6,106 nucleotides of DNA, from the NCBI GenBank assembly GCA_947459455.1, contig CANHEC010000152.1, positions 1 to 6,106 of the forward strand, read 5' to 3'. Below are positions 5,541 to 6,106 of this stretch, in pieces. The stretch's first letter is position 1; the number at the start of each line of letters is the position of its first letter. The translations under genes were made by a program, and so were the position numbers. The notes beneath the pieces are model-generated. The model was not told the DNA's origin. It searched no databases and saw only the letters and a program-made list of their open reading frames with translations. Source of the DNA: Chitinophagaceae bacterium. GTDB taxonomy: Bacteria > Bacteroidota > Bacteroidia > Chitinophagales > Chitinophagaceae.

Positions 5541-6106
5541 CTAGCGAACGACGAACGTGTAGGTACCGTACTCCTCCATTTGGGGCCAATTGCCCTCCCG
5601 CGGCCAGTTTGGATTAGTGGGTTGTGGAAGCGCATGCTGCTTGTAAATGTTATAGTTCGTACGCCCCTCATTGATTATATATCGATTGAAGCGCACCACC
5701 GGTATGCGCCGCAGCTCCGGCGTAGAAGGGGCCAGCCGCTCAGGGAGCTGGATAAAGTCTGCCGTCTGATCTTGCAGGTAAAACGCAAACACCCCCGCCC
5801 GACGGGCTACCATCCGCAGCTCAAAGCGGTAGCGCCCTTGCTGGCACACCGGCCGTACATTGGCAAATACGGCGCTGGTTACTTCGCCGTTTTCAGGGCC
5901 AAACAAAAAGCTGAAGGCATTGGTAGCACCCCGTTGCTGCGCCAGGTTTCCGCCGGGGTTTACCAGTTCCCATGTCGTCATCAGCACATTAAAGCGAAAG
6001 CACTCCATGGGTATCCGCTCGCCACGCAGCGCCTCGTATAGCGTATCGCTAAAGTTGGCCGTCAGCAGCAGCGTATCGCCCACCCGTATGGTATCGGTAG
6101 CAGGGC
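5541..6106 (-). CDS. Hypothetical beta-rich envelope protein, start beyond window
   Basis: This is a partial gene: 187 residues are visible, the TAG stop is at 5541-5543, and the frame continues off the right edge. A GTG at 6083 is in frame but cuts through a conserved-looking stretch, PATDTIRVGDTLLLTANFSDTL (visible residues 1-22), so the true start is probably outside and would supply a signal peptide. 'IxVGDTLxLTxxFSDTL' is a style I associate with Bacteroidota lipoproteins carrying an Ig-like or beta-sandwich fold. The rest alternates short beta-type stretches (RYRFELRMVARRAGVFAFYL, about 91-110) with polar loops and ends in YGTYTFVVR. Two cysteines are visible (Cys35, Cys87). I cannot name a domain or function. 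It is the upstream member of a two-gene minus-strand unit that converges on the receptor gene. Confidence 0.8.
   Translation of the reverse strand, partial: PATDTIRVGDTLLLTANFSDTLYEALRGERIPMECFRFNVLMTTWELVNPGGNLAQQRGATNAFSFLFGPENGEVTSAVFANVRPVCQQGRYRFELRMVARRAGVFAFYLQDQTADFIQLPERLAPSTPELRRIPVVRFNRYIINEGRTNYNIYKQHALPQPTNPNWPREGNWPQMEEYGTYTFVVR

Noticed and set aside
5580..6041. A 153-codon plus-strand frame opposite the partial minus-strand gene
   Set aside because: It is rich in Arg, His and Pro, as expected of a shadow frame, while the minus-strand reading has coherent beta-type sequence and the VGDTL motif.

Overview
The window looks like chromosomal DNA of a Bacteroidota bacterium, most likely a Chitinophagaceae-like member with moderately high GC. 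The evidence is a TonB-dependent receptor, a PF14376-type haem-binding domain protein, lipoproteins with a classical lipobox, no Shine-Dalgarno-like sequences before starts, and promoter-like sequences resembling the Bacteroidota TTTG / TAnnTTTG consensus. The taxonomic call rests on protein style and was not checked by a search.

Layout. Positions 1-168 are a gene-free leader with one possible promoter. A complete plus-strand gpmI (phosphoglycerate mutase) follows at 169-1689 and is closed by a clean intrinsic terminator at 1715-1742. A new plus-strand unit starts from a good TAnnTTTG-type promoter. It holds a membrane-anchored c-type haem-binding domain protein (1829-2368) and, 12 nt later, a small unrecognised membrane protein (2381-2911). 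A 144-nt gap with hairpins and a ten-T run precedes a complete TonB-dependent outer-membrane receptor (3056-5254), whose plug domain resembles haem/haemoglobin-type receptors. A strong hairpin at 5288-5326 ends this unit. On the minus strand, converging on it, lie a 60-residue lipoprotein (5325-5507) and, upstream of that, a longer beta-rich hypothetical protein whose start lies beyond the right edge (5541-6106).

How the genes may work together. gpmI is a housekeeping glycolytic gene in its own unit. The middle three genes are co-directional and read as an envelope set: an anchored haem-binding protein, a small membrane protein, and an outer-membrane importer that could take up haem or another metal complex. 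The two minus-strand genes look like one short operon of envelope proteins. The 60-residue lipoprotein resembles the N-terminal leader of a family like its larger neighbour, so it may be a truncated paralogue. I see no CRISPR array, tRNA, rRNA, transposase or phage gene, and no clear case for a wholly new system. The best leads are the small lipoprotein/neighbour pair and the unrecognised protein ahead of the receptor.
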